Shown piece after piece: positions 5,553 to 6,024 of a stretch of DNA of 6,024 nt. Location: the NCBI GenBank assembly GCA_030038035.1, contig JASHPP010000095.1, positions 1 through 6,024 on the forward strand. The letters run 5' to 3'. The stretch comes from Trebonia sp. (lineage in GTDB: Bacteria; Actinomycetota; Actinomycetes; Streptosporangiales; Streptosporangiaceae). The notes beneath the pieces were generated by a model. The model saw only the letters and a list, made by a program, of their open reading frames with translations. It had not been told where the DNA came from and did no database searches. Every line of letters begins with the position of its first letter. Position 1 is the first letter of the stretch. A program made the position numbers and the translations under genes.

Positions 5553-6024
5553 TCAGTACCAGCCGTCTGCTTCCTCGTGGGCCCAGGCAGCGCACGGGGA
5601 GCCGTAGGTCGACTGGATGTACTCAAGGCCCCACCGGATCTGCGTGGCCGCGTCGGTCTGCCAGTCAGGGCCGGCGCTGGCCATCTTGCTGCCGGGCACG
5701 GCCTGCGGGATGCCGTACGCGCCGGAACCCGGGTTCTCCGCGGTGGGGTTCCAGTCGCTCTCCTGCGTCCACAGCGAGTCCAGGCACGAGAACTGGCCGC
5801 TCCAGCCGTACTGGGCGAGCATTCCCTCGGCGATCTGCTGCGGCGTGCCTGACGCCTGTTCCTGGGCGGGCTGCTGGGCTGCTTGCTGGGCAGCCCGCTG
5901 CTGGGCCGCGGCAGCGCTGGCCGTCGCGGCGAGCGCCGCCAGGTGTCGTTCGTGCGCGGCGTGCGCGGCGTGCGCGGCGTGTTCGCGGGCTGCCTGCGCT
6001 GCCCGTGCGACCGCGGCGCGGTCA
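5553..6024 (-). CDS. SLT-domain peptidoglycan hydrolase, C-terminal part (partial)
   Basis: The gene runs off the right edge; the visible 157 codons are its C-terminal part, ending in a TGA at 5553-5555. Reading on the minus strand, an Ala/His/Gln-rich segment (about 6023-5850, including AREHAAHAAHAAHERH and QQRAAQQAAQQPAQEQAS) leads into a compact domain from about 5840 to the end. That domain shows TPQQIAEGMLAQYGW, FSCLDSLWTQESDWNPTAEN, GSGAYGIPQAVPGSKM, ATQIRWGLEYIQSTYGSPC and AWAHEEADGWY. This is the actinobacterial transglycosylase SLT (lysozyme-fold) C-terminal domain. The Glu in WTQESDWNP (codon 5760-5762) is the likely catalytic acid, and Cys in FSC and SPC may form a disulfide. Such proteins are exported and cleave or remodel cell-wall glycan strands; the signal peptide would lie outside the window. 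An internal ATG at 5820-5822 is in the domain and is not a plausible start. The linker is likely helical or coiled coil. Confidence 0.88.
   Translation of the reverse strand, partial: DRAAVARAAQAAREHAAHAAHAAHERHLAALAATASAAAAQQRAAQQAAQQPAQEQASGTPQQIAEGMLAQYGWSGQFSCLDSLWTQESDWNPTAENPGSGAYGIPQAVPGSKMASAGPDWQTDAATQIRWGLEYIQSTYGSPCAAWAHEEADGWY
5952..5981 (-). repeat. 9-bp tandem repeat coding for His-Ala-Ala units
   Basis: GTGCGCGGC occurs three times in a row from 5952 to 5978, followed by a further GTG. Read on the minus strand it encodes His-Ala-Ala units giving HAAHAAHAAH in the linker of the SLT-domain protein. The unit is a multiple of three, so copy-number change would keep the frame. Confidence 0.85.

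Noticed and set aside
1..6024. tRNA, rRNA, CRISPR array, insertion sequence or attachment site
   Set aside because: No cloverleaf, regularly spaced repeats, transposase motifs or paired terminal repeats were found on reading both strands.

Overview
The window is very GC-rich with strong G/C preference at third codon positions. It holds families typical of Actinomycetes: a bacterial-type phospholipase C/acid phosphatase, a PadR repressor with a MacB-like ABC transporter, and a secreted-type SLT-domain peptidoglycan hydrolase with an Ala/Gln-rich linker. A streptomycete- or Streptosporangiales-like actinomycete fits best; nothing here fixes the genus.

Layout. Positions 1-460 hold no convincing gene. 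A phosphoesterase (phospholipase C family) gene runs 461-1885 on the plus strand and is followed by an imperfect hairpin at 1899-1937. Directly after it lies a compact AT-rich control region (about 1938-1981) with a recognisable -35/-10 promoter, a perfect 7-3-7 inverted repeat lying on it, and a predicted leaderless GTG start. It drives a tight three-gene operon: PadR-family regulator (1982-2515), ABC ATPase (2512-3243) and a 10-TM FtsX/MacB-type permease (3243-5504). The genes overlap by ATGA and TGATG junctions, which implies translational coupling. A perfect 16-bp stem hairpin at 5507-5543 separates the permease from a convergent minus-strand gene (stop at 5553) that runs off the right edge and encodes the C-terminal part of an SLT/lysozyme-fold wall hydrolase.

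How the parts may work together. The PadR protein probably represses its own operon by binding the inverted repeat inside its promoter; a ligand that releases it would switch on the ATPase-permease pair. FtsX/MacB-like transporters of this kind usually export or extract lipids, peptides or antimicrobials, but the substrate cannot be read from sequence. The phosphoesterase and the SLT protein are separate transcription units, so a functional link to the transporter is only positional.

Nothing in the window is a clearly new system. The points most worth checking are the promoter-operator-leaderless start of padR, the doubtful N-terminus of the phosphoesterase (best ribosome binding site points at an ATG in another frame; no export signal visible), and the collagen-like Gly/Pro insertion in the permease.
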